From Bradyrhizobium sp. BR13661 (GTDB lineage: Bacteria > Pseudomonadota > Alphaproteobacteria > Rhizobiales > Xanthobacteraceae): a stretch of 64,000 nt of DNA. The notes below the pieces were generated by a model. The model was given only the letters and a program-made list of their open reading frames with translations. It was not told the DNA's origin and made no database searches. Shown one piece after another: positions 1 to 8,510 of the stretch. The stretch spans positions 62,001-126,000 of the forward strand of contig NZ_JARXWB010000004.1 in NCBI RefSeq assembly GCF_029892425.1, written 5' to 3'. Positions within the stretch are counted from its first letter, which is position 1. Every line of letters begins with the position of its first letter. The translations under genes and the position numbers were made by a program.

Positions 1-378
1 CGCGGCGTTGTCCGACGGAGTGCTGGTGTCGTTAATGATTTCGTTGATCAGCTTTCGCGCGGCGTCCGCCTCCTGCTCTACAAGCGGATCGGTGTCACGA
101 AAGATGCGCAGGCGTGCGGCAAACCCCTCCTCGTCCGGCGGGATCTGCGTCTTGGCGATCACCATGCGTCGCAACGCCAGCGCCCGTTCGAGCGAACGAA
201 TGTTGACCCGCGCCAGATGGCCGTAAGCCGGAATATAGCGGTTGGTCAGCTCGTCCAGGAGAATGCCGACCTGGCTCGACATCACCATCGACAGGATCGA
301 GGTGATCAGCATCAGGACGATCAATCCGAGGGCGATGCCGACGATCTTGCGCCGGATCGACTGGTTGAAAAGCGGCAT
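1..378 (-). CDS. Membrane sensor protein, N-terminal fragment (chemoreceptor- or cyclase-like)
   Basis: The 126 residues read from the ATG at 378 run off the left edge without a stop, so only the N-terminus is present. A basic start (MPLFNQSIRRK) is followed by one hydrophobic segment at about residues 13-34, then an alpha-helical, charged region typical of a periplasmic four-helix-bundle sensor. Proteins with this start in Bradyrhizobium are usually receptors ending in HAMP plus a methyl-accepting or adenylate/guanylate cyclase domain. Which output domain follows cannot be seen here. It is divergent from the transglycosylase gene. Confidence 0.6.
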   Translation of the reverse strand, partial: MPLFNQSIRRKIVGIALGLIVLMLITSILSMVMSSQVGILLDELTNRYIPAYGHLARVNIRSLERALALRRMVIAKTQIPPDEEGFAARLRIFRDTDPLVEQEADAARKLINEIINDTSTPSDNAA

Positions 379-712
379 GAGGTGCGGGCAAGGGCTGAAA
401 AGAAGGGTCTATGGAACTCATTACACCGGATTTTGGCCCGGGAACACGCGCAATCGGGCCGTTCATGGCGCCAGGAACCGCCACAACCGTCGCGCAAGCC
501 TCGCCCGTTAACAAAGGTTAAAATTGTACCTCTATCCTTCGCTGCACGAGTTCCCTCCTTCCATCCGTTTTTTGCCGCAATGTTGCGACAGCGTGACAAA
601 TGCGAAACGATGCCGTGCCATCATCTCTGGCGTCGATTCTCGCATCGATTGAGTCTCAAGCCGCTGAGATCGCGGACCTTGGTTTGTAGTGGTTTCGCAG
701 GGGGACCATGGA
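379..712. other. Divergent intergenic region without a recognised gene
   Basis: This 334-base gap separates the truncated minus-strand sensor from the plus-strand transglycosylase. It must hold both promoters, but I see no convincing -35/-10 pair, RNA gene or repeat. The only clear signal is a purine-rich ribosome-binding site (AGGGGGA, about 699-705) just before the transglycosylase ATG at 713. Confidence 0.5.
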
Positions 713-2908
713 ATGAACCAGTGCCTACGCTCGCTCGCGTGTGTCGTTGCCATGGCCGCATTGGCGCTCCTTCCGACGGAGCTGGCAGCGAAGAGCAAGT
801 CATCAACGCCGAAGAAGACGCATGAAGCCAAATCCGGCAGCAAGTCCGCCGGCAAGCAGCGGCATGCTTCGGCCGGCAAGCACGGCAAACACGCCGAGGC
901 CAAACGCAAGTCGAAGAAGCAGGACGACGAGCCCGCGGACAAGCCGGCGCCGCCACCGCTGACGGGCGACCTCGCCACGCTGAAGGACGCGATCGATCTT
1001 GCGCGCAAAGGCAAGACCGACGATGCGACCGCGGCCCGCGACCGCATTGCCGATCCCGCCGGCCAGAAGCTCGCCGACTGGTTCCTGCTGCGCCATTCCG
1101 AGAGCACCGCCCCCTTCAAGCGCTATGCCGCCTTCCTCGCCGCCAATCCGGATTGGCCGAGCGCCGTCCTGCTGCGCAAACGCGCCGAGGCGCGGTTGTG
1201 GCAGGAGAAGAGCGACGCGGCCACCGTGCACGCCTTCACGATGGATCGGCCGATCAGCGCCAAGGGCCGTTTCGCGCTCGCGCGCGTGCTGATCGCCGAA
1301 GGCGACACTGACAGAGCGACACGCCTCGTGCGTGAAGCCTGGCGCACGGACGAATTGTCCGAGCGCAGCGAGGAGGATTCCTACGAAGCCTTCCGCGACC
1401 TCCTGACCGCAGACGATCATCGCGCCCGCATGGACAAGCGCCTCGGCGCCAAGGACTATGCCGGCGCAAGGCGCGCTGCAAAACGTCTCGGAGAGGATGC
1501 GCTCGCGATCGTCAAGGCCTGCGCCGCGGTGAACGGCAAGGAGAACAAGGCCAAGGACTATCTCGACGACGTGTCTCAAGATGCGCGCCGCGACCTCGGC
1601 TATGTCCTCTGCCGCGCGCAATGGCACCTACAGAAGGACCGCATCGATGACGCGGCCGAGGTGATCCTTGCGGCCGCGCCCGACACCATGGCGGCGCAAG
1701 ATACCGATGCTTGGTGGCGCGAGCGCCGCCTGCTGGCGCGCAAACTGCTCGACCAGGGCAAGTTCAAGACCGCCTACGACGTGGTGCGCGCAGCCGCGAT
1801 CCCGGAGATGGAGGTCTACCGCGTCGACTACCACTTCATGTGCGGCTGGATCGCGCTGCGCTATCTCGACGATCCCAAAACCGCAATAATGCATTTTGCG
1901 GCGATCGACGAGGGGTCGGCCAATCCGATCGCGCTGTCGCGGGGGCATTACTGGCGCGGCCGCGCGGCTGAAGCGATGGGCGCAGTCGCCGACGCGCAGC
2001 AGAGCTACAAGGCGGCCGCCCGTTATCCGACCGCCTATTACGGCCAGCTCGCGCGTGCACGTCTCGGTCTCGACGGAATAGAGCTGCGCGCGCCCTCGCC
2101 CGTGCTGGCCACTGCCGATACGCCGGCCGTGGACGAGCGCGTGCGCGCCGCCGACATGCTCTATGCCATCGGCGAGCGCGACACGGTCTATTACTACGCC
2201 GAAGATTTCGCCAAGGAGAGCACCGACGTCGTCGCGCTCGAGGGCCTCGGCGAGCTCGCAAAGCAGCGCAACGATGCGCGCGTCATGCTGGAAGTCGGCA
2301 AGTCGGCGCTGGCGCGTGGGCTGGCGCTCGACCATTACGCCTTCCCGACCATCGGCATTCCCGAGCACAAGCAGGTGGCGCCCGCGATCGAGACCAGTGT
2401 GATCTATTCGGTGGCCCGCACCGAGAGTTCGTTCAACCAGCGCGACAAATCGGCTGCCAACGCCGTCGGGCTGATGCAGGTGACGCCGGAAGCCGGCCGC
2501 GACACCGCAAAGCGCTTCGGCGTGACCTATGACTGGGACAAGATGTGCTCCGACCCCGTCTACAATACGCAGATGGGCGCAGCCGAGCTCAGCGCGCTGC
2601 TGTCGGAATATCGCGGCAACCAGATCATGACCTTCGCCGGCTACAATGCCGGCCGCGGCCGCGTGCGTGAATGGGTGCAGACGCACGGCGACCCCAGAGA
2701 TGCCAAGATCGACCCGGTCGACTGGGTCGAGCGCATCCCGCTGTCGGAGACGCGCAATTACGTCCAGCGCGTGATGGAGAACGTGCTGGTCTACCGCGCA
2801 CGCTTCGAAGGCAGCGGCGCGATCGCCGGCAAGACCGACCAGCGCGTGGTGACGCAGGACGCGACCGCCAAGGCGACGCCGGTGGGATTCAGGGGAGCGG
2901 CGGAGTAG
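713..2908 (+). CDS. slt: Soluble lytic murein transglycosylase (Slt family)
   Basis: This 731-residue periplasmic enzyme cleaves the MurNAc-GlcNAc bond of peptidoglycan with 1,6-anhydro ring formation. A signal peptide (about 1-27, ending near ELAA) is followed by a Lys/Ser/Ala-rich linker (28-80), a long alpha-superhelical region, and a C-terminal SLT domain. The catalytic glutamate is in ARTESSFN (E571), with the family motifs GLMQVTP and AGYNAGRGRV. I chose ATG 713 over an in-frame GTG at 689 because AGGGGGA lies just upstream and the signal peptide then starts properly. The lysine-rich linker is unusual and may bind the wall or nucleic acid; that is inference. Confidence 0.92.
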   Translation: MNQCLRSLACVVAMAALALLPTELAAKSKSSTPKKTHEAKSGSKSAGKQRHASAGKHGKHAEAKRKSKKQDDEPADKPAPPPLTGDLATLKDAIDLARKGKTDDATAARDRIADPAGQKLADWFLLRHSESTAPFKRYAAFLAANPDWPSAVLLRKRAEARLWQEKSDAATVHAFTMDRPISAKGRFALARVLIAEGDTDRATRLVREAWRTDELSERSEEDSYEAFRDLLTADDHRARMDKRLGAKDYAGARRAAKRLGEDALAIVKACAAVNGKENKAKDYLDDVSQDARRDLGYVLCRAQWHLQKDRIDDAAEVILAAAPDTMAAQDTDAWWRERRLLARKLLDQGKFKTAYDVVRAAAIPEMEVYRVDYHFMCGWIALRYLDDPKTAIMHFAAIDEGSANPIALSRGHYWRGRAAEAMGAVADAQQSYKAAARYPTAYYGQLARARLGLDGIELRAPSPVLATADTPAVDERVRAADMLYAIGERDTVYYYAEDFAKESTDVVALEGLGELAKQRNDARVMLEVGKSALARGLALDHYAFPTIGIPEHKQVAPAIETSVIYSVARTESSFNQRDKSAANAVGLMQVTPEAGRDTAKRFGVTYDWDKMCSDPVYNTQMGAAELSALLSEYRGNQIMTFAGYNAGRGRVREWVQTHGDPRDAKIDPVDWVERIPLSETRNYVQRVMENVLVYRARFEGSGAIAGKTDQRVVTQDATAKATPVGFRGAAE

Positions 2909-2921
2909 GAGCCGACCGGCC

Positions 2922-3893
2922 TCACTCCACCGTGATGTTCGCCGCCTTGATGATGGGCCACCACTTCGCGATCTCGGCCTTCTGCCTGATGCCGAGCGCT
3001 TCCGGCGTGAGCTGATCCTTGGGCGTCATCTCCAGGCCCTGGCTTTCGAGCTGCTTCTTCACGGCGGGATCGTTCAGCGCGTCCACGACGGCCGCGTTGA
3101 GCTTGGCGACGATCTCCTTCGGCGTGCCCTTTGGCACCCACAAGCCCGACCAGAGCGTCATGTTGAAACCTTTCAGGCCCGCTTCTTCCGCGGTCGGGAT
3201 GTCGGGCGCCGAGGCGAGGCGCTTGTCGTCGGTGATGGCGTAGGCGCGGATGGTGCCGGCGCGGACCTGGTTGATGGAGTTTGAGGTCTGGTCGACGATG
3301 ATGTCGATCTGCCCGGCGATGAGATCGTTCAGCGCCGGCGCAGTGCCGCGATACGGCACGTATTGCAGCTTGATGCCGGACACGCTCTCGAAATAGACGC
3401 CGGCGATGTGGCTGCCGGAGCCTGCACCCGCGGTGCCGGCCGTTGGCGGCGACGGCCGTGACTTCAGCCACTCCAGCAGCTCCTTCAGCGAGGTCGCAGG
3501 CACCGCGTTCTTGCTGACCACGATCATCGGGTTGCTCGGCAGCAGCACCACCGGCTCGAGATCGGCGACGAGGTCGTAATTGAGCTTGTAGACGGCGCCG
3601 TTCGCAACATGGGTGCCGAGATGGCCGAAGGAGATGGTGTATCCGTCAGGCGGCGAGTGGACGGCGCGCCCCACCCCGATTGAGCCGCCGGCGCCGGTGA
3701 CGTTCTCGATCACCAGGGCCTGACCAAGCGACTGGCGCATCCGCTCGGCGAGCACGCGCGCCATCGCATCGGACGGGCCGCCGGCGGCGAAGGGCACGAT
3801 GATGGTGATGGGGTGCGACGGATAATCGTCAGCGCGCGCGACGCCGGTGAAAGCGAGGACAGCGATCAGCCCGGCCCAGACGGCCTTGTTCAT
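2922..3893 (-). CDS. Bug-family (TctC-like) tripartite tricarboxylate transporter receptor
   Basis: The 323-residue protein has a signal peptide (MNKAVWAGLIAVLAFTGVARA) and the Bug hallmarks YPSHPITIIVPFAAGGPSD near the N-terminus and a PPDGYT loop. Such periplasmic receptors bind carboxylates for TTT (TctABC) transporters or feed sensor kinases. No TctA or TctB membrane gene is nearby, so it is an orphan receptor. It lies downstream of, and on the same strand as, the threonine-synthase-like gene, separated by 63 bases that hold a palindromic repeat. ATG 3893 was chosen because it begins the signal peptide; a longer reading adds 14 basic residues. The ligand cannot be predicted. Confidence 0.88.
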   Translation of the reverse strand: MNKAVWAGLIAVLAFTGVARADDYPSHPITIIVPFAAGGPSDAMARVLAERMRQSLGQALVIENVTGAGGSIGVGRAVHSPPDGYTISFGHLGTHVANGAVYKLNYDLVADLEPVVLLPSNPMIVVSKNAVPATSLKELLEWLKSRPSPPTAGTAGAGSGSHIAGVYFESVSGIKLQYVPYRGTAPALNDLIAGQIDIIVDQTSNSINQVRAGTIRAYAITDDKRLASAPDIPTAEEAGLKGFNMTLWSGLWVPKGTPKEIVAKLNAAVVDALNDPAVKKQLESQGLEMTPKDQLTPEALGIRQKAEIAKWWPIIKAANITVE

Positions 3894-3922
3894 AGTGGTC
3901 TCCCGGCGATTCTTTTTCTTCA

Positions 3923-3946
3923 CCTCGCCCCGCAAGCGGGGCGAGG
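3923..3946. repeat. Short GC-rich palindrome (Rhizobiales dispersed hairpin type)
   Basis: Perfect 11-base arms, CCTCGCCCCGC and GCGGGGCGAGG, are separated by two bases (AA). On the minus strand no T-run follows, so it is not a canonical terminator, although it sits between a stop codon and the next gene. This CTCGCCCCGC/GCGGGG palindrome resembles intergenic hairpins scattered through Rhizobiales genomes; copy number cannot be checked from one window. Confidence 0.65.
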
Positions 3947-3956
3947 GAGAAGCAAG

Positions 3957-5198
3957 TCAGAACTGCGTGTAGTCGATCGGCTTGTGGCGATCGAGCGTAC
4001 GGTCGACCTTCGGCAGTGGGTATTTCAGGCCGGTGGCGCAGTTGAACAGCATGACGCAGTCAGTCTTCGAGACGCGGCCGTCGGCGAGGCTTTCCTTGTA
4101 AGCCGCGTAGGTCGCAGCGCCCTCGGGGCACAGCAAGAGCCCCTCCTCGCGCGCGACTTCGTTCAGCGCCGACGAGATCTTGTCGTCGTCGACCGCGATG
4201 GCAAAGCCCTTGCTCTCGCGCACGGCGCGCAGGATGAGGAAATCGCCGATCGCTTGCGGCACACGGATGCCTGATGCGATGGTGTGGGCGTCCTCCCAGC
4301 GCGTCGCATGCTCGGTGCCGGCCTCATAGGCGCGCACCATCGGCGCGCAGCCGGAGGCCTGTACCGCGACCATGCGCGGGCGCTTCGAACCGATGAAGCC
4401 GATCTTCTCCAGTTCGTCGAACGCCTTCCACATGCCGATCAGGCCGGTGCCGCCGCCGGTCGGATAGAAGATCACGTCGGGTACGTCCCAGTTCAGCTGC
4501 TCGGCAAGCTCGAGGCCCATCGTCTTCTTGCCCTCGATGCGGTACGGCTCTTTCAAGGTCGAGGTGTCGAACCAGCCGACTTTTGCTTTTCCTTCGCCGA
4601 CGATCTTGCCGCAATCGTCGATATAGCCGTTGACGCGGTAGACGGTCGCGCCCTGCAGCTCGATCTCGCTGACATTCACTTCAGGCGTATCGGCCGGGCA
4701 GAAGATCGTGGTCTTGATGCCGCAAGAGGTCGCGTAGGCCGCCAGCGCCGCGCCGGCATTGCCGTTGGTCGGCATCGCCATGTGTGTGACCCCGAGCGCC
4801 TTGCCCATCGACACCGCCATGACGAGACCGCGCGCCTTGAATGAGCCGGTCGGCAGGCGGCCCTCGTCCTTGACGATGATCTCGCCGCCGCCGAGCTTCT
4901 TGCCGAGCTTGGGCAGGCGGATCAGCGGCGTCGTCACTTCGCCGAGCGAGACGATATCCCGGCATTTGCGCACCGGCAGCAGCTCGCGGTAGCGCCACAT
5001 GTCGGCGGGCCGCTGGCTCAACGCATCCTTGGTCAACGCCTTCTTCACGCCCGCGAGGTCGTAGCGCACCAGCAGCGGCTTGCCGGCCTTGGAGAGGTTG
5101 TGGACCTGGTCGGCGGCGTAATGATCGCCCTCCATGGCGCATTCGAGATGCGTGACGAAGGTCGGGCGTTCGATGGTGAGATTGTCGTTGTCTTTCAC
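3957..5198 (-). CDS. Threonine synthase-like PLP-dependent enzyme
   Basis: The 413-residue fold-type II PLP enzyme has the PLP lysine in TGSFKARG, the phosphate/substrate loop PTNGNAGAA, and the glycine-rich cofactor loop PTGGGTG. Family members convert O-phosphohomoserine to threonine; related enzymes deaminate serine or threonine, so the exact substrate is uncertain. An upstream open frame continues to 5378 but would overlap the preceding small gene. I place the start at GTG 5198 (VKDNDNLTIERPTF), which begins the conserved sequence. It is the last biosynthetic gene after lpdA in the same direction. Confidence 0.82.
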   Translation of the reverse strand: MKDNDNLTIERPTFVTHLECAMEGDHYAADQVHNLSKAGKPLLVRYDLAGVKKALTKDALSQRPADMWRYRELLPVRKCRDIVSLGEVTTPLIRLPKLGKKLGGGEIIVKDEGRLPTGSFKARGLVMAVSMGKALGVTHMAMPTNGNAGAALAAYATSCGIKTTIFCPADTPEVNVSEIELQGATVYRVNGYIDDCGKIVGEGKAKVGWFDTSTLKEPYRIEGKKTMGLELAEQLNWDVPDVIFYPTGGGTGLIGMWKAFDELEKIGFIGSKRPRMVAVQASGCAPMVRAYEAGTEHATRWEDAHTIASGIRVPQAIGDFLILRAVRESKGFAIAVDDDKISSALNEVAREEGLLLCPEGAATYAAYKESLADGRVSKTDCVMLFNCATGLKYPLPKVDRTLDRHKPIDYTQF

Positions 5199-5232
5199 AA
5201 CTGTTCTTTCGTTTGAGTTAGCAGTGAGAGCT

Positions 5233-5544
5233 TCAATAGGAACCACCCCGCGGGGTCCGGCCTTCAGCATCGGGGTACTTGGCATCCACCGCGATATTAT
5301 CGTCCCTGCAAAGGCCGGAGTACCCCCAAATAAGTAGACGATCTCCGGGACGGGCACGCGATTCGAGGTGGAGCACAAACTCTTCGTAATCGTCGAAAAT
5401 GAGCATCAACGGAGCAGAGCTTCCCGCGTACAAACGGTGCTCCAGAATAATCGGCTCACGTTCGAGAATATCCCGAACCTTGGCCAGTAGTTCCGGCGCA
5501 AGGATATTGGCACCTACTTCAGACCAATCGTCACGAGCCGCCAT
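5233..5544 (-). CDS. Small conserved-looking protein of unknown function
   Basis: A 103-residue acidic soluble protein starting at ATG 5544, with a GAGCGGG ribosome-binding site and only 12 bases after the lpdA stop, so it is probably co-transcribed. It has no signal peptide or membrane segment. The middle (LMLIFDDYEEFVLHLESRA, then RPGDRLLIWGY) looks like alternating strands and a helix. I do not recognise a family. Codon use matches its neighbours. Confidence 0.6.
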   Translation of the reverse strand: MAARDDWSEVGANILAPELLAKVRDILEREPIILEHRLYAGSSAPLMLIFDDYEEFVLHLESRARPGDRLLIWGYSGLCRDDNIAVDAKYPDAEGRTPRGGSY

Positions 5545-5556
5545 TGCAAGCCCGCT

Positions 5557-6978
5557 CTAAATATTCAACACCCGGCCGTACGCATCCAGCACGGCTTCCT
5601 TCATCATCTCCGACAGGGTCGGATGCGGGAATACCGTGTGCATCAGCTCTTCTTCCGTCGTCTCCAGGTTCATGGCGACGACGTAGCCCTGGATCAGCTC
5701 GGTGACCTCGGCGCCGACCATGTGCGCACCAAGGAGCTGGCCGGTCTTCTTGTCGAAGATCACCTTGACGAGGCCCTGGTCCTCGCCGAGCGCGATCGCC
5801 TTGCCGTTGCCGACGAAGGGGAATCGGCCGACGCGGATCTCGCGGCCGCTCTCTTTCGCCTTGGCTTCGGTCAGACCGACGGAGGCAACCTGCGGATGGC
5901 AATAGGTGCAGCCCGGGATCATCAGCTTGTCCATGGGATGCGGATGCAGGCCCTTGATCGCCTCGATGCAGATCACGCCCTCATGCTCGGCCTTGTGGGC
6001 GAGCATCGGGGGGCCCGCGACGTCGCCGATGGCGTAGATGCCGGGAACGTTGGTCTTGCCGTAGCCGTCGATCACGATGCAGCCGCGGTCGGTTTTGACG
6101 CCAAGCTTTTCAAGGCCGAGATTCTCGATATTGCCGACGACGCCGACGGCCGAGATCACTCGCTCGAACTCAGATGTGACGGGCTTGCCCTTGCCGTCGT
6201 CGATGGTGGCGACGACGCTGTCGGCCTTCTTCTCGAGCTTCGTCACCTTGGTCGAGGACATGATCTTGATGCCCTGCTTCTCCAGGCGCTTGCGCGCAAG
6301 GCCCGCGATCTCGGCGTCCTCGACGGGGAGAATCTGCGGCAGCACCTCGACGACGGTGACGTCGGAGCCCATGGTGTGGAAGAACGAAGCGAACTCGATG
6401 CCGATCGCGCCGGAGCCGACCACCAGCAGCGACTTCGGCATCCGCTCAGGCACCATCGCTTCGAAATAGGTCCAGATCAGTTTCTTGTCGGGCTCGAGGC
6501 CCGGCAGCACGCGCGGCCGCGCGCCGGTGGCGACGATGATGTGCTTGGCCTGATAAGCCCCCTCGCCCAGCGAGCCCTTCGGGCCCTCGACGTCGGACTT
6601 CTTCACGGTGATCTTCCCGGGCGCATCGATCGAGGCGGCGCCCCAGATCACGCTGACCTTGTTCTTCTTCATCAGGAAGCCGACGCCGTCGTTCAGCCGC
6701 TTGGAGACGCCGCGCGAGCGCTGCACCACGGCCTTCGGGTCGAACGAGACCTTTTCGGCCGACAGGCCGTAATCCCCGGCGTGCTGCATGTAGTGGTAGA
6801 TCTCGGCAGAACGCAGCAGCGCCTTGGTCGGGATGCAGCCCCAGTTCAGGCAGATGCCGCCGAGATAGGATTTCTCGACGATCGCGGCCTTGAAGCCGAG
6901 CTGGGCAGCGCGGATCGCGGTGACATAGCCGCCGGGGCCGGAGCCGATGATGATGACGTCGAAGGATGTGTCGGCCAT
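5557..6978 (-). CDS. lpdA: Dihydrolipoyl dehydrogenase (E3) of the PDH complex
   Basis: The 473-residue flavoprotein reoxidises the dihydrolipoyl groups of E2 and passes electrons to NAD+. The FAD Rossmann motif GSGPGGY is at residues 12-18, the redox disulfide is C43/C48 in GGICLNWGC, a second nucleotide motif GSGAIGIEF lies mid-protein, and the C-terminal catalytic dyad is in HPTLSEMM. ATG 6978 has GGGAG 7 bases upstream; a further ATG 12 bases earlier would add MGAS. It is the E3 gene closing the pdhA-pdhB-pdhC set, separated from pdhC by a palindromic repeat. Confidence 0.96.
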   Translation of the reverse strand: MADTSFDVIIIGSGPGGYVTAIRAAQLGFKAAIVEKSYLGGICLNWGCIPTKALLRSAEIYHYMQHAGDYGLSAEKVSFDPKAVVQRSRGVSKRLNDGVGFLMKKNKVSVIWGAASIDAPGKITVKKSDVEGPKGSLGEGAYQAKHIIVATGARPRVLPGLEPDKKLIWTYFEAMVPERMPKSLLVVGSGAIGIEFASFFHTMGSDVTVVEVLPQILPVEDAEIAGLARKRLEKQGIKIMSSTKVTKLEKKADSVVATIDDGKGKPVTSEFERVISAVGVVGNIENLGLEKLGVKTDRGCIVIDGYGKTNVPGIYAIGDVAGPPMLAHKAEHEGVICIEAIKGLHPHPMDKLMIPGCTYCHPQVASVGLTEAKAKESGREIRVGRFPFVGNGKAIALGEDQGLVKVIFDKKTGQLLGAHMVGAEVTELIQGYVVAMNLETTEEELMHTVFPHPTLSEMMKEAVLDAYGRVLNI

Positions 6979-7002
6979 GCTGGCTCCCATTCAACTGAAC
7001 TT

Positions 7003-7089
7003 CGTAGGGTGGGCAAGCGAAGCGTGCCCACCGCCTTCCAACACCAAGAAAAGGTGGGCACGGCGCGTTGCGCCTTTGCCCACCCTACG
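7003..7089. repeat. Nested palindromic intergenic repeat (Bradyrhizobium GTAGGGTGGGCA type)
   Basis: The outer arms CGTAGGGTGGGCA (7003-7015) and TGCCCACCCTACG (7077-7089) are perfect complements. Inner arms GTGCCCACC (7024-7032) and GGTGGGCAC (7053-7061) form a second stem. The element fills most of the space between pdhC and lpdA inside an operon, where it could slow polymerase or alter mRNA stability. Similar sequences are abundant between genes in Bradyrhizobium genomes. Confidence 0.85.
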
Positions 7090-7106
7090 GATTCACGCCT
7101 CGCGGC

Positions 7107-8447
7107 TCAGACCATCATCATGACGGGATTTTCGATCAGCTGCTTGAACGCGCCGATCAGCTCGGCGCCGAGCGCGCCGTCGATGGCGCGGTGATCGCAG
7201 GACAGCGTCACGCTCATCATGTTTGCGATCTCGATCTTGCCGCCGCGCACGACCGGGCGCTCCTCGCTGGTGCCGACCGCGAGGATCGTGGCATGCGGCG
7301 GGTTGATCACGGCGGTGAAGTGGCTGATGCCGAACATGCCGAGATTGGAGACCGCCGTGGTGCCGCCCTGGTATTCCTCCGGCTTCAGCTTGCGCGAACG
7401 GGCGCGCGCGGCAAAATCCTTCATCTCGTTGGAGATGGTCGAGAGCGTCTTGGTCTCGGCCTTGCGGATGATCGGCGTGATCAGCCCGCCCGGCATCGCC
7501 ACGGCGACGCCGACATCGGAATGGTGGTGCTTGACCATGCCGCTTTCGGTCCAGCTGACGTTGCAGTTCGGGATCTTCTGCAGCGCCACCGCCATCGCCT
7601 TGATGACGAAGTCGTTGACCGAGATCTTGTAGAGCGGCTTCTTCTCCTTGTCCTTGGGAGCTGCCGCATTGATCTCCTCGCGCGCGGCGAGCAGCTTGCC
7701 GATGTCGCAGTCGATGGTGAGGTAGAAGTGCGGGACGTTCTGGATCGACGCGGTCAGGCGCTGCGCGATCGTGCGGCGCATGCCATCGTGCGGGACGACC
7801 TCGTAGGAGCCGGGCTCGAACAGCGACAGGATCTGCTTGTCCGACATCGTCGGTGCGATTGAGGGCGCACCGGCGGACGGGGCTGCGGCAGGCGCCTTGA
7901 GGCCCTTGCCCGATTTGGCCTGCTCGACGTCGCGTGCAACCACGCGGCCGTGCGGGCCGGTGCCTGTGACCATCGAGACATCGATGCCGGCTTCCTTGGC
8001 AAGACGGCGTGCCAGCGGTGATGAGAACACACGCGCCGCGTGGCCGTTGCTCTGCGCGGCGGGTGCGGCAGCTTGTGCCGCCGGAGCAGCAGCAGGCGCC
8101 GGCGCAGCCTTGGGTGCGGCCGGCGCAGCAGCGGGAGCCTCAGCGGCCTTCGGCGGTGCGGCCGAAGCGCTGGGCTTGGCGGCACCTGCAGCCTTCACGT
8201 CCTCGCCTTCACCGGCAAGCACCGCGATCACGTCGTTGACGGGGACGTCCTGCGTGCCCTCGGGCACGAGGATCCTGGCGATCGTGCCCTCGTCGATGGC
8301 CTCGACCTCCATGGTGGCCTTGTCGGTCTCGATCTCGGCGATGACATCGCCTGACTTGACCTTGTCGCCTTCCTTCTTCAGCCACTTGGCGAGGTTGCCC
8401 TTCTCCATCGTCGGCGAAAGAGCGGGCATCAGGATGTTGATGGGCAT
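7107..8447 (-). CDS. pdhC: Pyruvate dehydrogenase E2, dihydrolipoamide acetyltransferase
   Basis: The 446-residue core of the PDH complex transfers the acetyl group from lipoate to CoA. It has an N-terminal lipoyl domain with the modified lysine K43 in ETDKAT, an Ala/Pro-rich flexible linker (about 85-135), a peripheral-subunit-binding domain (SSPLARRLAKEAGID), a second linker, and a C-terminal catalytic domain with HRAIDG. One lipoyl domain here plus one on E1-beta is the usual alphaproteobacterial layout. It lies downstream of the deaminase gene with a 63-base gap. Confidence 0.96.
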   Translation of the reverse strand: MPINILMPALSPTMEKGNLAKWLKKEGDKVKSGDVIAEIETDKATMEVEAIDEGTIARILVPEGTQDVPVNDVIAVLAGEGEDVKAAGAAKPSASAAPPKAAEAPAAAPAAPKAAPAPAAAPAAQAAAPAAQSNGHAARVFSSPLARRLAKEAGIDVSMVTGTGPHGRVVARDVEQAKSGKGLKAPAAAPSAGAPSIAPTMSDKQILSLFEPGSYEVVPHDGMRRTIAQRLTASIQNVPHFYLTIDCDIGKLLAAREEINAAAPKDKEKKPLYKISVNDFVIKAMAVALQKIPNCNVSWTESGMVKHHHSDVGVAVAMPGGLITPIIRKAETKTLSTISNEMKDFAARARSRKLKPEEYQGGTTAVSNLGMFGISHFTAVINPPHATILAVGTSEERPVVRGGKIEIANMMSVTLSCDHRAIDGALGAELIGAFKQLIENPVMMMV

Positions 8448-8510
8448 GCTGACCTCACGAAGATCTTCTCAAAACGTCGTCCCCGGGAGCGAGGACGAAC
8501 AGACCAGGTT

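Noticed and set aside
3923..3946. Intrinsic terminator after the threonine-synthase-like gene
   Set aside because: On the relevant strand the stem is followed by an A-rich, not T-rich, sequence, so it is listed as a repeat.
5199..5378. N-terminal extension of the threonine-synthase-like protein to 5378
   Set aside because: The extension would overlap the small gene at 5233-5544 and has no family sequence; the conserved protein starts at GTG 5198.
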